A stretch of 64,000 bases of DNA from CAVRUZ01 sp963724495 (GCA_963724495.1 CAVRUZ010000006.1:434001-498000); one strand, 5' to 3'; counted from the stretch's first letter, positions 25,241 through 34,289 are shown. The notes: a model not told the origin generated them from the letters alone. Made by a program: numbers and translations.

Positions 25241-26175
25241 GCCGGCACCTCTTCGGACTCGTCCGGCGGCATGGCTACGAAGTGGTCGGGCGCCACCTCG
25301 ACCAGGTGCGGAGTGATGCGGCGCTGCATCAGGTCCGGTGATGCCGCGTGCGCAGCCAGAGCAGGCTTCACTTCGCGGATCGAGGGAACCGACGCGATCA
25401 GGTGCTGGGTGTAGGGGTGCCTCGGATCGGAGAACAAGGAGCGGACCGGGGCGACCTCGACGAGGTTGCCTCCGAACATCACCGCGATGCGGTCGACCAT
25501 CTGCGCCTGCATCGCCATGTCGTGCCCGATCATGATCATCGAGCAGCCCACCTGCGCCTTGACGTCCAGCAGAGTCTCGGCGACCGCCTTCTGCACCACG
25601 ACATCGAGGGCACTGGTGGGTTCGTCGGCGATCAGCAGGGCCGGCTTGAGGGCGATCGCCGCCGCGATGCACACGCGCTGCTTCATGCCGCCCGACAGCT
25701 CGTGCGGGTACATCCCATAGGTTCTCGCCGGCAGGTTGACCGCGGCCAACAACGCCATGATCCGGTCCCGGCGCTCCCGCCGCGAAGCGTGCTCGTGCGC
25801 GTCGATGGCATCGCCGATCTGGTCGCACACCCGCAGGATCGGATTGAGCGAGTTCATCGATCCCTGCGGGATAAGGGAAAACGTGCGCCACCGCCGATCT
25901 CGGAGGTCGCCTTCGGACATGCCGAGCACGTCCTCGCCCTGGATCCGGACACTTCCACCCACCACGCGACCTGGCGGCGAGGTGAGCCGCAGCACGGCCA
26001 TCGCGGTCGTGGACTTTCCTGAGCCCGACTCGCCCACCAGCCCAACCGACTCGCCGCGCCGGACGTCGAAGGAGACGCCGTTGACCGCATGCACATCTCC
26101 GGTCGAGGTTCGGTAGTCGACCCGAAGGTCGTCGACCTCCAGCACCAGATCAGCCGTCTCGTCCGTGACCGTCAC
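25237..26175 (-). CDS. Dipeptide/oligopeptide-type ABC transporter ATP-binding protein (DppD-like)
   Basis: 312 residues. Walker A GESGSGKSTTA, IPQGSMNSLNPILRV (Q-loop), signature LSGGMKQRV, Walker B LLIADEPTSALDV and MIGHDMAMQAQ (switch His). The C-terminal DppD-type extension includes RHPYTQHLIASVPSI. The GTG at 26175 overlaps the permease stop (GTGA). It partners with the DppF-like protein to drive the two permeases. Confidence 0.93.
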   Translation of the reverse strand: MTVTDETADLVLEVDDLRVDYRTSTGDVHAVNGVSFDVRRGESVGLVGESGSGKSTTAMAVLRLTSPPGRVVGGSVRIQGEDVLGMSEGDLRDRRWRTFSLIPQGSMNSLNPILRVCDQIGDAIDAHEHASRRERRDRIMALLAAVNLPARTYGMYPHELSGGMKQRVCIAAAIALKPALLIADEPTSALDVVVQKAVAETLLDVKAQVGCSMIMIGHDMAMQAQMVDRIAVMFGGNLVEVAPVRSLFSDPRHPYTQHLIASVPSIREVKPALAAHAASPDLMQRRITPHLVEVAPDHFVAMPPDESEEVPA

Positions 26176-27083
26176 TTTCCGAGCCCCCGCAGTCGTGGAT
26201 TGGAGACCTCGTCGAGTCCGACGGCGATCAGGAACAGGGAGATGAAGATCAGCATCAGCACGATCGTCGGGAAGCCCCACCACCACCACATCCCGCGAAG
26301 GATGGCCGAGCCCTGGATCGCGTTCGAGATCGTCATTCCCAGTGTGGGTATGCGCTGCGGTCCCAGTCCGAGGGCCTCGAGTCCGACTGCGGCGAGGATG
26401 CCACCGGATGCCGCTCCGATGAAGCTGGAAGCCAGGTAGGGAAGGAGATTGGGCGCCATCTCACCGAACATGATCTTCGGCGTGTTGAGCCCGGTGAGCT
26501 TGGCCATCCGGACGTAACCCTGTTCACGCATCGACAGCACCTGGGCCCGGAGCAGACGCGTCGGCCCGGCCCACGCGAACAGGGACACGACGATGGCCAT
26601 CGTCGACACGTTCATCTCCCGGACGTAGGAGGAGATGACGATGAGGATGGCGAGCGACGGAATCGTCAACGCCGTATCGGCGATCGTCCGCACGACCGTG
26701 TCGACCGGCCCGCCGAGATAGCCGGCGGTGAAACCCAGGATGGTGCCGATGATCATGCTGGTCACCCCGACGATCAGCCCGATCTGGATCGTGGTGGGAC
26801 CACCGACAACCAGCAGCGCAAGGAGATCCCGACCGCTGTTCTCGGTGCCGAGGGGGTGTGCGGAGTTGCCGCCGTCGATCCACATCGGCGGCAGGTTCAG
26901 CGGCGAACTGGCCGCTCGCGCGAGATCGGTGTCGACGAGGAACCAGCCGAGGATCGACAGCACCACGATCAACAAGATGATGCCGGCGCCGAAGAAGAGC
27001 TTGGGGCTCCGCCAGGCCGATGCCATCCGCGAGGTGGTCTCCTCCGGCTCCTCGACCGCGACCACCAGGTCACTGAGGCTCAT
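26172..27083 (-). CDS. Dipeptide/oligopeptide-type ABC transporter permease (DppC-like)
   Basis: 303 residues. The N-terminal cytosolic tail is followed by a first membrane helix (FFGAGIILLIVVLSILGWFL), and a binding-protein-dependent transport domain with about five further helices; the EAA-type loop lies around ALGLGPQRIPTLGMTISNA. LGTENSGRDLLALLVVGG is the usual DppC periplasmic entry motif. It starts 2 nt after the DppB-like gene and is translationally coupled to the ATPase genes. Confidence 0.93.
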   Translation of the reverse strand: MSLSDLVVAVEEPEETTSRMASAWRSPKLFFGAGIILLIVVLSILGWFLVDTDLARAASSPLNLPPMWIDGGNSAHPLGTENSGRDLLALLVVGGPTTIQIGLIVGVTSMIIGTILGFTAGYLGGPVDTVVRTIADTALTIPSLAILIVISSYVREMNVSTMAIVVSLFAWAGPTRLLRAQVLSMREQGYVRMAKLTGLNTPKIMFGEMAPNLLPYLASSFIGAASGGILAAVGLEALGLGPQRIPTLGMTISNAIQGSAILRGMWWWWGFPTIVLMLIFISLFLIAVGLDEVSNPRLRGLGK

Positions 27084-27085
27084 GA

Positions 27086-28096
27086 CTACCTCCGCTCATA
27101 GGTGATCCGCGGGTCGAGCAGCGGGTAGATGAGGTCGATGAGCAGCACCGCTCCGGCGGTGGTGAGTACGAGGATGTAGACGATCCCCTGTATGAGCGCG
27201 AAGTCGGAGTTGGAGATCGCCTGGTACAGCAGGGAACCCATGCCGGGGTAGCCGAAGATGTACTCCACCAGCACCGTGCCGCCGACGATCCCGCCGAGAC
27301 TGATCACCAGTCCGGTGACCTGCGGCAGGATCGCGTTGCGGATCTCGTAGGTGAACAGCACGCGATGCGCCGGCAAGCCCTTGGCCTTGGCCAGCGTGAG
27401 GTAGTCCTCGCCGGCAACGGTGATCATCATGCCCCGCATGCCGAGGGCCCAGAATCCGATGCTGGCGAGCACGATCGAGGCAACCGGCAGGAAAGCGTGC
27501 TGGACAAGACTGTTCAGGAACTCCAGGTAGAAGCCTGGCTCCAGATCGGAATCGTATGCTCCCGAGACCGGGAACAGGCCGAGCCTGAACACGAACAGGT
27601 ACACCAGCATGATGCCGAGGATGTAGAACGGGATCGCGGTGAACGTCAGCGTCAACGGCAGCATCGCCTTCAGCAACCGCGGCGACCGTCGCCAGGCCAT
27701 CAATGCACCGATGAGCGTGCCGATCACGAACGACAGTGCGGTCGCAGCGAACAGCAGCCCGAGGGTCCAGGGCAGGGCATCGCCGATCAACTCGGCGACC
27801 GTGATCGGGAACTGCGACAGCGAGTAGCCGAAGTCGAACGTGACCAGATTTCGCAGGTACCGCAGGTACTGGACGTACATCGGGTCATCGAGCCCGAACC
27901 GCTCACGCCAGGCCTGGATGAGCTCGGCACTGCCGGTGACCGTCCCCTGCTGCGACGTCAGCCTGGTGACCATGGCCGAGACCGGATCACCCGGTGCCAG
28001 CCGCGGGACGAAGAAGATGATCGTGGCGCTCGCCCACACGGTGAACACGAACATGCCCAGCCGGCGCACGGCATAGCCGGCCGTCAGCCCACGCAT
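27086..28096 (-). CDS. Dipeptide/oligopeptide-type ABC transporter permease (DppB-like)
   Basis: 336 residues with an N-terminal helix (RLGMFVFTVWASATIIFFV) and PRLAPGDPVSAMV, the standard DppB opening. Further helices follow, with the cytosolic EAA-type loop near YLTLAKAKGLPAHRVLFTYE and a final VEYIFGYPGMGSLLYQAIS. Together with the DppC-like protein it forms the membrane channel of the importer. It begins 34 bp after the substrate-binding protein gene. Confidence 0.94.
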   Translation of the reverse strand: MRGLTAGYAVRRLGMFVFTVWASATIIFFVPRLAPGDPVSAMVTRLTSQQGTVTGSAELIQAWRERFGLDDPMYVQYLRYLRNLVTFDFGYSLSQFPITVAELIGDALPWTLGLLFAATALSFVIGTLIGALMAWRRSPRLLKAMLPLTLTFTAIPFYILGIMLVYLFVFRLGLFPVSGAYDSDLEPGFYLEFLNSLVQHAFLPVASIVLASIGFWALGMRGMMITVAGEDYLTLAKAKGLPAHRVLFTYEIRNAILPQVTGLVISLGGIVGGTVLVEYIFGYPGMGSLLYQAISNSDFALIQGIVYILVLTTAGAVLLIDLIYPLLDPRITYERR

Positions 28097-28130
28097 GACG
28101 TCCCCCCGAGAGCTCGGCCGCGTCCTTCGA

Positions 28131-29942
28131 TCACGCTTGCGTCAGCCTGTGGATGATGACGTGCGCGTTGCCCCAGTCGAGGGTGGGCTGAAGGTAGGCG
28201 TCGGTCTCGGTCGCCCAGCCCTTCCAGTAGTAGTTGTCGAATGCGTAGAGCTTGCGCGCGTAGGTGAGCGGGATGAACGGGAGATCGCTCAGCCACTCGG
28301 TCGCAGCCTGGACGAACAACGGCTTCAACTGCTCGTCGTCGACGGGGAGGCCTGCCATCTGGTTGACCAGATCGGTGAACTTGGCGTTGGACCACCGCTG
28401 CGAGTTGGAGCTGGCCCGCTTGCCGATCGGGACGACACGGTCGGTGGTGAACAGGCTCATCGACGTCCACGGCTCGGTGACCGATCCGCACGAGCTCCAG
28501 TCGGCCGCGGCCTCGAAGCGCCCCATGGAGATGTTGTCGCCCCACGTGCCGATCGCGAGCTTGCGGGATGTCGCCCGGATGCCTGCCTTCTGGAGTTGCT
28601 CGGTTGCAACGTCGGCGTAACGCCAGATCTCGATGAAGTCGGTCGGCGCGTCAATACGCAGCGTGAGTTGCTTGCCGTCCTTCGCCCAGTAACCGTCGCC
28701 GTCCTTGGCGTATCCCTTTGCCTCGAAGGTGGCCGCGGCCTTGTCTGGGTCGTGGGCCAGGATCGGGTACTTCTCGTAGACCCCCTCCTGCTCGAGCAGG
28801 TCTGTCCACTTGGTCATCGCGGGGTAGTTCGGGAAGAAGAACGGTGCCGGGGTGGTGGTGCCCTCGTAGGCGATCGCGGCGATCTGTTCCTTGTCGATCA
28901 CCTGGTTGAGCGCCCAGCGCATCTCCTTGTCGTTCCACGGTGCGAGAGCGGTGTTGAGGCTGAGCAGTCGGGTGCACGGGTCGGACCAGGCGAACGGCTT
29001 CTCCGGCAGCCACGAGATCGTGTCGGCGTTGCGCGCCTTGAGCGTGTCGAACGCACCGGCGGTGAGGTCGGCGACGCTGTCGAGCCCGTGGTCGGCAGCC
29101 TTCGCCACCCGGATGTCCTCGGTCTCGTTGACCACCCACTCCAGCTCTTCGGGCTTGGGCAGTTCCTTGAAGCCCGCCTCGACTCCCCACCAGTCGTCCC
29201 GGCGCTGGTACCGCACCAGGGTGGCGGTGCTCGACACCAGCTTGTACGGGCCGGTGAACACCGGCCAGCCCTTGGCCTCGTCGTAGTTGGTGAACTTCAG
29301 CGGGTCCTTGTCCTTCCAGATGTGCTCCGGAACGATCGTGAGGCTGGAGTGGATCTTGACGCAGAAGTTGTCCAGGACGAAACGCGGGTTCGGCTTCTTC
29401 AGCTTGAAGTCGATGGTCAACGCGTCGACCTTCGTCACCTTTTCGACCCACTGCGTGATTCCGGCCGCCCAGCTGAGGTCCGGCTGCTTGATCAGCAGAC
29501 CCATGGTGAAGACGATGTCATCGGCGTCGTACTTCTCGCCGTCAGACCAGAGGATGCCGTCCTTGATCTTGAGCGTCCATTCGTCGAGAGCTTCATTCGA
29601 CGTGAACGAGTCGCCGAGCCAAGGCTCCAGGTCACCGGTCTGGTAGTTGAGGATGAACAGCGGTTCCGACATGGCCTGGTGGAAGCCCGCGTTGATCACG
29701 AACCCGGTGACGAACGGGTTGAACAGCTTCGGCGACTGGATCCGGCCGCCGTGGAAGTCGAGGACCAACTTCCGCGCTCGTTCAGGATCCTTGTCACTCG
29801 CGCCGTCGGTGCCGCTCTGATTGCGCGAACCTTCGCAGGCGGACGTGACGGCCCCGATCGGGAGCAAGGCAGCACCGAGGGTCGCGGCCAGGAGACTGCG
29901 TCGCCTGATGCCCGTGGGCCTCGAATCGTCGTGCGTCTCCAT
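28131..29942 (-). CDS. Extracellular solute-binding protein family 5, Tat-type lipoprotein
   Basis: 603 residues. The N-terminus has a twin-arginine motif (GIRRRSLLAATLG) and a lipobox ending at Cys36 (AVTSAC), so it should be exported folded and lipid-anchored. The SBP_bac_5 body contains FNPFVTGFVINAG, LEPWLGDSF, WTLKIKDGILWSDGEKYDAD, the MGLLIKQPDLSWA segment and RWALNQVIDKEQIAAIAYEG. Family members capture oligopeptides, nickel chelates or, often in actinomycetes, oligosaccharides. It is the first gene of the transporter, 175 bp downstream of an AraC-type regulator gene on the same strand. Confidence 0.92.
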   Translation of the reverse strand: METHDDSRPTGIRRRSLLAATLGAALLPIGAVTSACEGSRNQSGTDGASDKDPERARKLVLDFHGGRIQSPKLFNPFVTGFVINAGFHQAMSEPLFILNYQTGDLEPWLGDSFTSNEALDEWTLKIKDGILWSDGEKYDADDIVFTMGLLIKQPDLSWAAGITQWVEKVTKVDALTIDFKLKKPNPRFVLDNFCVKIHSSLTIVPEHIWKDKDPLKFTNYDEAKGWPVFTGPYKLVSSTATLVRYQRRDDWWGVEAGFKELPKPEELEWVVNETEDIRVAKAADHGLDSVADLTAGAFDTLKARNADTISWLPEKPFAWSDPCTRLLSLNTALAPWNDKEMRWALNQVIDKEQIAAIAYEGTTTPAPFFFPNYPAMTKWTDLLEQEGVYEKYPILAHDPDKAAATFEAKGYAKDGDGYWAKDGKQLTLRIDAPTDFIEIWRYADVATEQLQKAGIRATSRKLAIGTWGDNISMGRFEAAADWSSCGSVTEPWTSMSLFTTDRVVPIGKRASSNSQRWSNAKFTDLVNQMAGLPVDDEQLKPLFVQAATEWLSDLPFIPLTYARKLYAFDNYYWKGWATETDAYLQPTLDWGNAHVIIHRLTQA

Positions 29943-30117
29943 GGTGGACCTCTCAGAATTTGGGCAGGCGAACGAGCGAAGTATTCCGCGCTGGGAAGTG
30001 CTCTACCAAGCGATCTCGTCGAGAGGACCGCAACCGGTCAGAATCGAGAATGTTCAACAGGGCATGAAAGAACGCCTGTCGGCCGCGGGAGTCGACAAGC
30101 TGTGATAGCGGTGCGGA

Positions 30118-30936
30118 TCAGTCGGTGAAAGTGGTGCCTGACCTCCGCTGATATTCAGATGGGCTGACGCCGTACTGGGCTCGGAAGGTGCGGATGAAAT
30201 GGTGCCGGTCGAAGAACCCGCAACCTTTGCCGACCGTTCCGATCGAGGCACCGGGAACAAGCAGACGTGCTGCCGCCTCGGCGCAGCGTTGCCGACGCAG
30301 GTAGCCACCGACGGTCTCGCCGGTCGCGAGCCGGAACAGCCTGGCTGCGTGTCTTTCCGACAGGTGCACCTGCGCCGCGAGGTCGCGTACCCGCACCGGA
30401 CGGGCGATGTTGTCCTCCAGGTAGCGGCGCATCACCTGAACCGCCACCTCGGCGTTGTCGGTCGACGGCGACCCCTCTGCCGGGCCGGTGGCGAAGGCCG
30501 AGGCCGTCTCGGCCAGCAGGGTCTGGGCAACGGACTGGGTCCGCACATCCGACCGCGGCCCGCCGGACTCGACGGCCCGCACCATCATCTGCAACGCCAG
30601 TTCGACGCTCTCGGTGTCGGTGACCACGACCGGGCCCTCGGGATCGGTGAACCCCGCAAGCCATTCGGGGGTCTCGCTCCGGTGCGGCAGGGTGAAGCCC
30701 CAGTAGGTGATACCAAGCGGGTCGTCACCGTCGCCCCGGATCTCGTGTACGTCGCCCGGCCGCGCGAGGAACAGCATTCCTTCGCTGATGACGAACTCCC
30801 GGTCGCCCGATGTGAACGTCCCGAGCCCCGCATAGGAGAGGCAGACCTCGTAGAACGAGTGCGCATGGCTCCAGTTGCGCCAGGGCCTGGTCTCATAGAA
30901 ACCCCACGAGACGAACTCGGCCTGCCCACCCGGCAA
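30118..30936 (-). CDS. AraC/XylS family transcriptional regulator
   Basis: About 273 residues if the TTG at 30936 is used. N-terminal cupin-like sensing domain (FYETRPWRNWSHAHSFYEVC, FVISEGMLFLARPGDVHEI). C-terminal double helix-turn-helix: DNIARPVRVRDLAAQVHLSE and GCGFFDRHHFIRTFRAQYG with the usual SPSEYQRR end. No ATG or GTG lies between the PhyH stop (31007) and the cupin domain; the in-frame upstream starts are inside PhyH, so the true start is unresolved. It sits between PhyH and the Dpp-type operon on the same strand and probably controls one or both in response to a sugar-like ligand. Confidence 0.82.
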   Translation of the reverse strand: MPGGQAEFVSWGFYETRPWRNWSHAHSFYEVCLSYAGLGTFTSGDREFVISEGMLFLARPGDVHEIRGDGDDPLGITYWGFTLPHRSETPEWLAGFTDPEGPVVVTDTESVELALQMMVRAVESGGPRSDVRTQSVAQTLLAETASAFATGPAEGSPSTDNAEVAVQVMRRYLEDNIARPVRVRDLAAQVHLSERHAARLFRLATGETVGGYLRRQRCAEAAARLLVPGASIGTVGKGCGFFDRHHFIRTFRAQYGVSPSEYQRRSGTTFTD

Positions 30937-31006
30937 CGCGACGCTCAGCCGCGTGGCGCACAGATCGCGCAGCCGCGCAGCGCGAGTGGCGAGGCCGGCT
31001 GCCAGG

Positions 31007-31882
31007 TCAGCCCCCGCCCATGCTGCCGCCGCCCATGGCGCTCCCGCCCATGCCGCCACCCATGGCGGCACCCGCCATGGCCGGCGACTTGCCGGCATGC
31101 CCACGCGCGGTCGGGTCGACACCGGCGAGCATCATCCCCTGGCCGAGCGAGAACGAGTGCGCGTCGGTGAGCGGCGGGTCGGCCGGGTCGCGGAACTGCA
31201 CCAGCCAGGTGGTGCGGGCCTCGTTGGAGGTGTTCACCCCGGAGGCGTGCACGGTGAGGTAGCTGAAGAAGATGACGTCGCCGGCCTTGGCCGGCACCGG
31301 GATCGACTTCTCGATCGGCCATTCGTCTGATGGCAGGTGGAAGCTGCCCTCAGAGATGTGCTCGAGCGGTCCGTTCTTGTACGAACCCGGGACCACGCGC
31401 ACGCAGCCCTTCTCCTCGGGGGCGTCGTCGAGGAAGAAGATCGCCGCCGCCATCCGGTGGTAGGTGTGCGGGAAGAACGGGTGGTCCTGGTGCATCGGGA
31501 AGGGCGAACCCTTCTCCGGGGGCTTGACGAACATCTTCGTGTGGTGCAGTTGCACATTCGGCGTGCCGATGACCTGGCCGGCGACGTCGGTGAACCGGCT
31601 GTCGACCAGCATCTTGCTGAAGGCCGCCGCATAGAACTGCACGTCGTGGCTGTGCTGCAGGCTCGTGGGGGCACCGCCGGCGATCTCCTTGGCGGAGGCC
31701 CAGGTGGGGTCGGACGCGTCGGACAACCGGCCGATCAGGTCGTGCGACTCGGTGCGGAGGACAGCTGCCTCCTCCGGGGTGATCAGGCCACGGACCAGCA
31801 CGAAACCGTCTCGTTCGTAGTCGCGCAATTGCTCTTCGTTCAGCAAGGAATTCGCCTCCCGGCGGGGTTGGACTGATTGCAT
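31007..31882 (-). CDS. Phytanoyl-CoA dioxygenase family protein with Gly/Met-rich C-terminal tail
   Basis: 291 residues from ATG 31882. Fe(II) site: PFPMHQDHPFFPHTYHRMAA (His-x-Asp) and VHASGVN (distal His); the 2-oxoglutarate Arg is in EARTTWLVQF. After the fold ends near residue 264, the protein has a 27-residue tail, KSPAMAGAAMGGGMGG followed by SAMGGGSMGGG, built from Gly, Met, Ala and Ser. Such a tail resembles the GGM repeats that end GroEL and is not part of normal PhyH proteins. The substrate is unknown; the neighbouring transporter and AraC regulator suggest it acts on an imported compound. Confidence 0.85.
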   Translation of the reverse strand: MQSVQPRREANSLLNEEQLRDYERDGFVLVRGLITPEEAAVLRTESHDLIGRLSDASDPTWASAKEIAGGAPTSLQHSHDVQFYAAAFSKMLVDSRFTDVAGQVIGTPNVQLHHTKMFVKPPEKGSPFPMHQDHPFFPHTYHRMAAAIFFLDDAPEEKGCVRVVPGSYKNGPLEHISEGSFHLPSDEWPIEKSIPVPAKAGDVIFFSYLTVHASGVNTSNEARTTWLVQFRDPADPPLTDAHSFSLGQGMMLAGVDPTARGHAGKSPAMAGAAMGGGMGGSAMGGGSMGGG

Positions 31883-32008
31883 CGAGGCTAGGCCGCGCCC
31901 GATCGCACCGGAAGTGGAGACATCGGACGGGTAGGGGTACCAGACGGACATGGCGACCGTCCTGGCATGATCCGGCCAACCAGTGACCGACCGACGTGAG
32001 GCGCACCA

Positions 32009-33184
32009 ATGGCAAAGCACGCTCTGACCCACGTCATCGACGCGGCCGGCGCACTCCTCGGCGGCAACCGTGGCCCGGTGCCACTGGAGCTCGCGGAGCG
32101 GCTCAGCGATGAGGATCGCCGCAACACGCTGCTACGCCTACGGGTCACCAGCGGGCCGGAAGCCGGTCGCACGGTGGTGCTCAAGCAGGTGGACGGGTTC
32201 GGCAAGAACGCCAACGACTGGACCAAAGGACGCTTCTACGGCGACGCACTCGGCGCGCTGTTCCTGACCCAGGTCAGCGGTAACCGGCACGCTCCCCGCT
32301 GCCTCGGCGTCGATGTCGCGCTCGGGTTCATCCTGATGGAGGATCTCGGCCCGGTCGAGAGCCTGGTGGAACCCCTGCTCGAGGGGTCGGCCGACCAGGC
32401 CCGGGCCGCGTTGCTGACCTACGTCCGCCGACTCGGCGCGATGCATGCGGACACGGCCGGGCGGCAGAAGGAGTACGACGAGATCGCCGACTCCCTACAG
32501 GCTCCGCCGCGGTTTCGGACCAGGCAGTCCAGGCGCGACGACGACCGGGGTCTGCACCAGGGCATGGAGGGGCTGAGCCGTCAGCTCGCCGACCTGAAGA
32601 TGACCCGGGCGGGACCGGCGGTCATCGACGAGATCGAGGTGGTCGGTGCGACCGTGCGCGATCCCGGGGAGTTCACCGTCCTCCTGCACCGCGACGCCTG
32701 CCCGGACAACATGGCCTTCGGCACCGACCGGCTGCGGCTGATCGACTTCGAGTTCACCAAGTTCGGGCACGCGCTGATCGACGGGCTCTACCCACAGCTC
32801 CCGTTCCCCACCTGCTGGTGCTGCAACGTCATCCCCGACGGGCTCGCCGACGAGCTGACGGCCGCCTATCGCGCGGAGCTGGCGCGTGGGTGCCCGTCCG
32901 CGGCCGACGACGCGGTCTTCGCCCGCGCGACGGCGCACATCACCGCGTGGTGGCTCGTGTGCTCGTTCGGCTGGCCGTTCGAGAACGTGGTCAAGCAGGA
33001 CGACACCTGGGGACTTGCGTCGAACCGGGCGCGTGAGCTCACCCGGCTGGAAAGGTTCGCCGACGTCGCGGAGCGCGCCGGCGAGCTCCCGGCCATGGCC
33101 GACCTCGCCCGGCGGCTCGCCGCCAACCTGCGAAAGATCTGGCCGAACGTCGAACCGCTGCCGTTCTATCCGGCACTGCGGTAG
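32009..33184 (+). CDS. APH/choline-kinase-like phosphotransferase
   Basis: 391 residues. Nucleotide lobe: GRTVVLKQVDGFGKNANDW and GFILMEDLGPVES (hinge). Catalytic loop HRDACPDN beginning at His227, with Arg replacing the usual Gly, then RLRLIDFEFTKFGHALIDG, where IDFEF takes the DFG role. ITAWWLVCSFGWPFENV lies in the helical lobe. The gene is divergent from the PhyH gene across 126 bp that must hold both promoters. Its stop codon lies in the first unit of an 18-bp tandem repeat. A kinase for a sugar, amino alcohol or antibiotic is possible. Confidence 0.72.
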   Translation: MAKHALTHVIDAAGALLGGNRGPVPLELAERLSDEDRRNTLLRLRVTSGPEAGRTVVLKQVDGFGKNANDWTKGRFYGDALGALFLTQVSGNRHAPRCLGVDVALGFILMEDLGPVESLVEPLLEGSADQARAALLTYVRRLGAMHADTAGRQKEYDEIADSLQAPPRFRTRQSRRDDDRGLHQGMEGLSRQLADLKMTRAGPAVIDEIEVVGATVRDPGEFTVLLHRDACPDNMAFGTDRLRLIDFEFTKFGHALIDGLYPQLPFPTCWCCNVIPDGLADELTAAYRAELARGCPSAADDAVFARATAHITAWWLVCSFGWPFENVVKQDDTWGLASNRARELTRLERFADVAERAGELPAMADLARRLAANLRKIWPNVEPLPFYPALR

Positions 33185-33239
33185 AAGGCGGCACTGCGGT
33201 AGAAGGCGGCACTGCGGTAGAAGGCGGCACTGCGGTAGA
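33171..33239. repeat. 18-bp tandem repeat (about 3.8 copies) spanning the kinase stop codon
   Basis: The unit CGGCACTGCGGTAGAAGG is repeated exactly at 33171, 33189 and 33207, and nearly again at 33225-33239. The first copy contains the last codons and TAG stop (33182-33184) of the kinase gene. Because 18 is a multiple of three, the same A-L-R-stop reading is repeated in frame four times. It fills the gap to the convergent reductase gene and has no obvious hairpin. Confidence 0.95.
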
Positions 33240-33246
33240 GGGTGCC

Positions 33247-34221
33247 TCAGGCCATTTCCGAGGTGTGCCCCGGGAACGCGGTGACCGACGGGTCGAGCAG
33301 GTGCGCGATGTTGTTGACGGCGGTGGCCACCTCGCCGAACCCGGTCGCGAGCAGGGCGACCTTCCCGGGGTAGGTGACGATGTCGCCGGCGGCGTAGATG
33401 AGCGGAAGGTTCGTGGCGCCGGTGCTGTCGACGACGATGTGGCGGCCGGCCAGCTCCACTCCCCACGTGATCAGCGGGCCGATGTCGGCGTGGAAGCCCA
33501 GCGCCGCGACGACGGTGTCACACGGCAGTTCCGACACCGTGCCGTCGCCCGCGGTCAGCTCCACAGCCGCCAGCCTGCCGTCGCCGATCAGCCGGGTGAC
33601 CTGCGCCGGAACATGGAACGGGATGCCCATCGACCGCACCCGTTCGAGCATCGCCGGTGCGGCGCGGAACCGGTCGCGGCGGTGCACGACCCGCACCGAC
33701 TTCGCCACCGGGTAGAGCATGTGCGCCCAGTCGACGGCCGAGTCGCCGCCGCCGACGATCACCACGTCGTGCCCCGCGAGGGCGGCCGGCTGCGGGACGA
33801 AGTGCACCACCCCGCCGCCGGTCCAGTCCGCCGCGGCCGGCAGCGGCTTGGGCGAGAACGACCCGATGCCGACGGTGAGCAGCATCGACCGGGCGTTGAG
33901 GACGGTGCCGCGGTTCGTGGTCACCTCGACGCCCTCGTCGGACGTGACCAGCTCCAGCGCCTGCTCGCCGAGGCAGAACTCCGGGTGGTAGGGCTCGGTC
34001 TGGGCCATCAGCCCCTCGACCAGGTCGCGGCCACGGACGCGGGCAAACCCGGCGACGTCGAGGATGTCCTTCTCCGGATACATCGCCGCCACCTGCCCAC
34101 CGGCTTCGGGCAGGCTGTCCAGCAGCATCGTGGAGAGCCCGCGCAGCCCGGCGTAGAAGGCTCCGAACAGGCCGACCGGACCGGCTCCGATGATCAACAG
34201 GTCGAAGGGTTCGGGCTTCAC
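33247..34221 (-). CDS. Ferredoxin--NADP(+) reductase, type 2 (thioredoxin-reductase-like)
   Basis: 324 residues with two dinucleotide-binding motifs: FAD site DLLIIGAGPVGLFGAFYAG at the N-terminus and NADPH site VVIVGGGDSAVDWAHML (about residue 155). IYAAGDIVTYPGKVALLATG is the FAD-closing ATG/GD motif. The CxxC pair of true thioredoxin reductases is absent, which fits ferredoxin/flavodoxin reductases of the YumC type. It should deliver NADPH electrons to a ferredoxin. It is convergent with the kinase gene across the 18-bp tandem repeat. Confidence 0.9.
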   Translation of the reverse strand: MKPEPFDLLIIGAGPVGLFGAFYAGLRGLSTMLLDSLPEAGGQVAAMYPEKDILDVAGFARVRGRDLVEGLMAQTEPYHPEFCLGEQALELVTSDEGVEVTTNRGTVLNARSMLLTVGIGSFSPKPLPAAADWTGGGVVHFVPQPAALAGHDVVIVGGGDSAVDWAHMLYPVAKSVRVVHRRDRFRAAPAMLERVRSMGIPFHVPAQVTRLIGDGRLAAVELTAGDGTVSELPCDTVVAALGFHADIGPLITWGVELAGRHIVVDSTGATNLPLIYAAGDIVTYPGKVALLATGFGEVATAVNNIAHLLDPSVTAFPGHTSEMA

Positions 34222-34289
34222 GGGGGCAAGTCTGGCACCGTCGGCCGCCCGAGCCCGGGCAGGTGGGCCGTTGGCCGTGTCCCTTTCCC

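Noticed and set aside
33171..33239. CRISPR array
   Set aside because: The 18-bp units abut with no spacers, so this is a simple tandem repeat.
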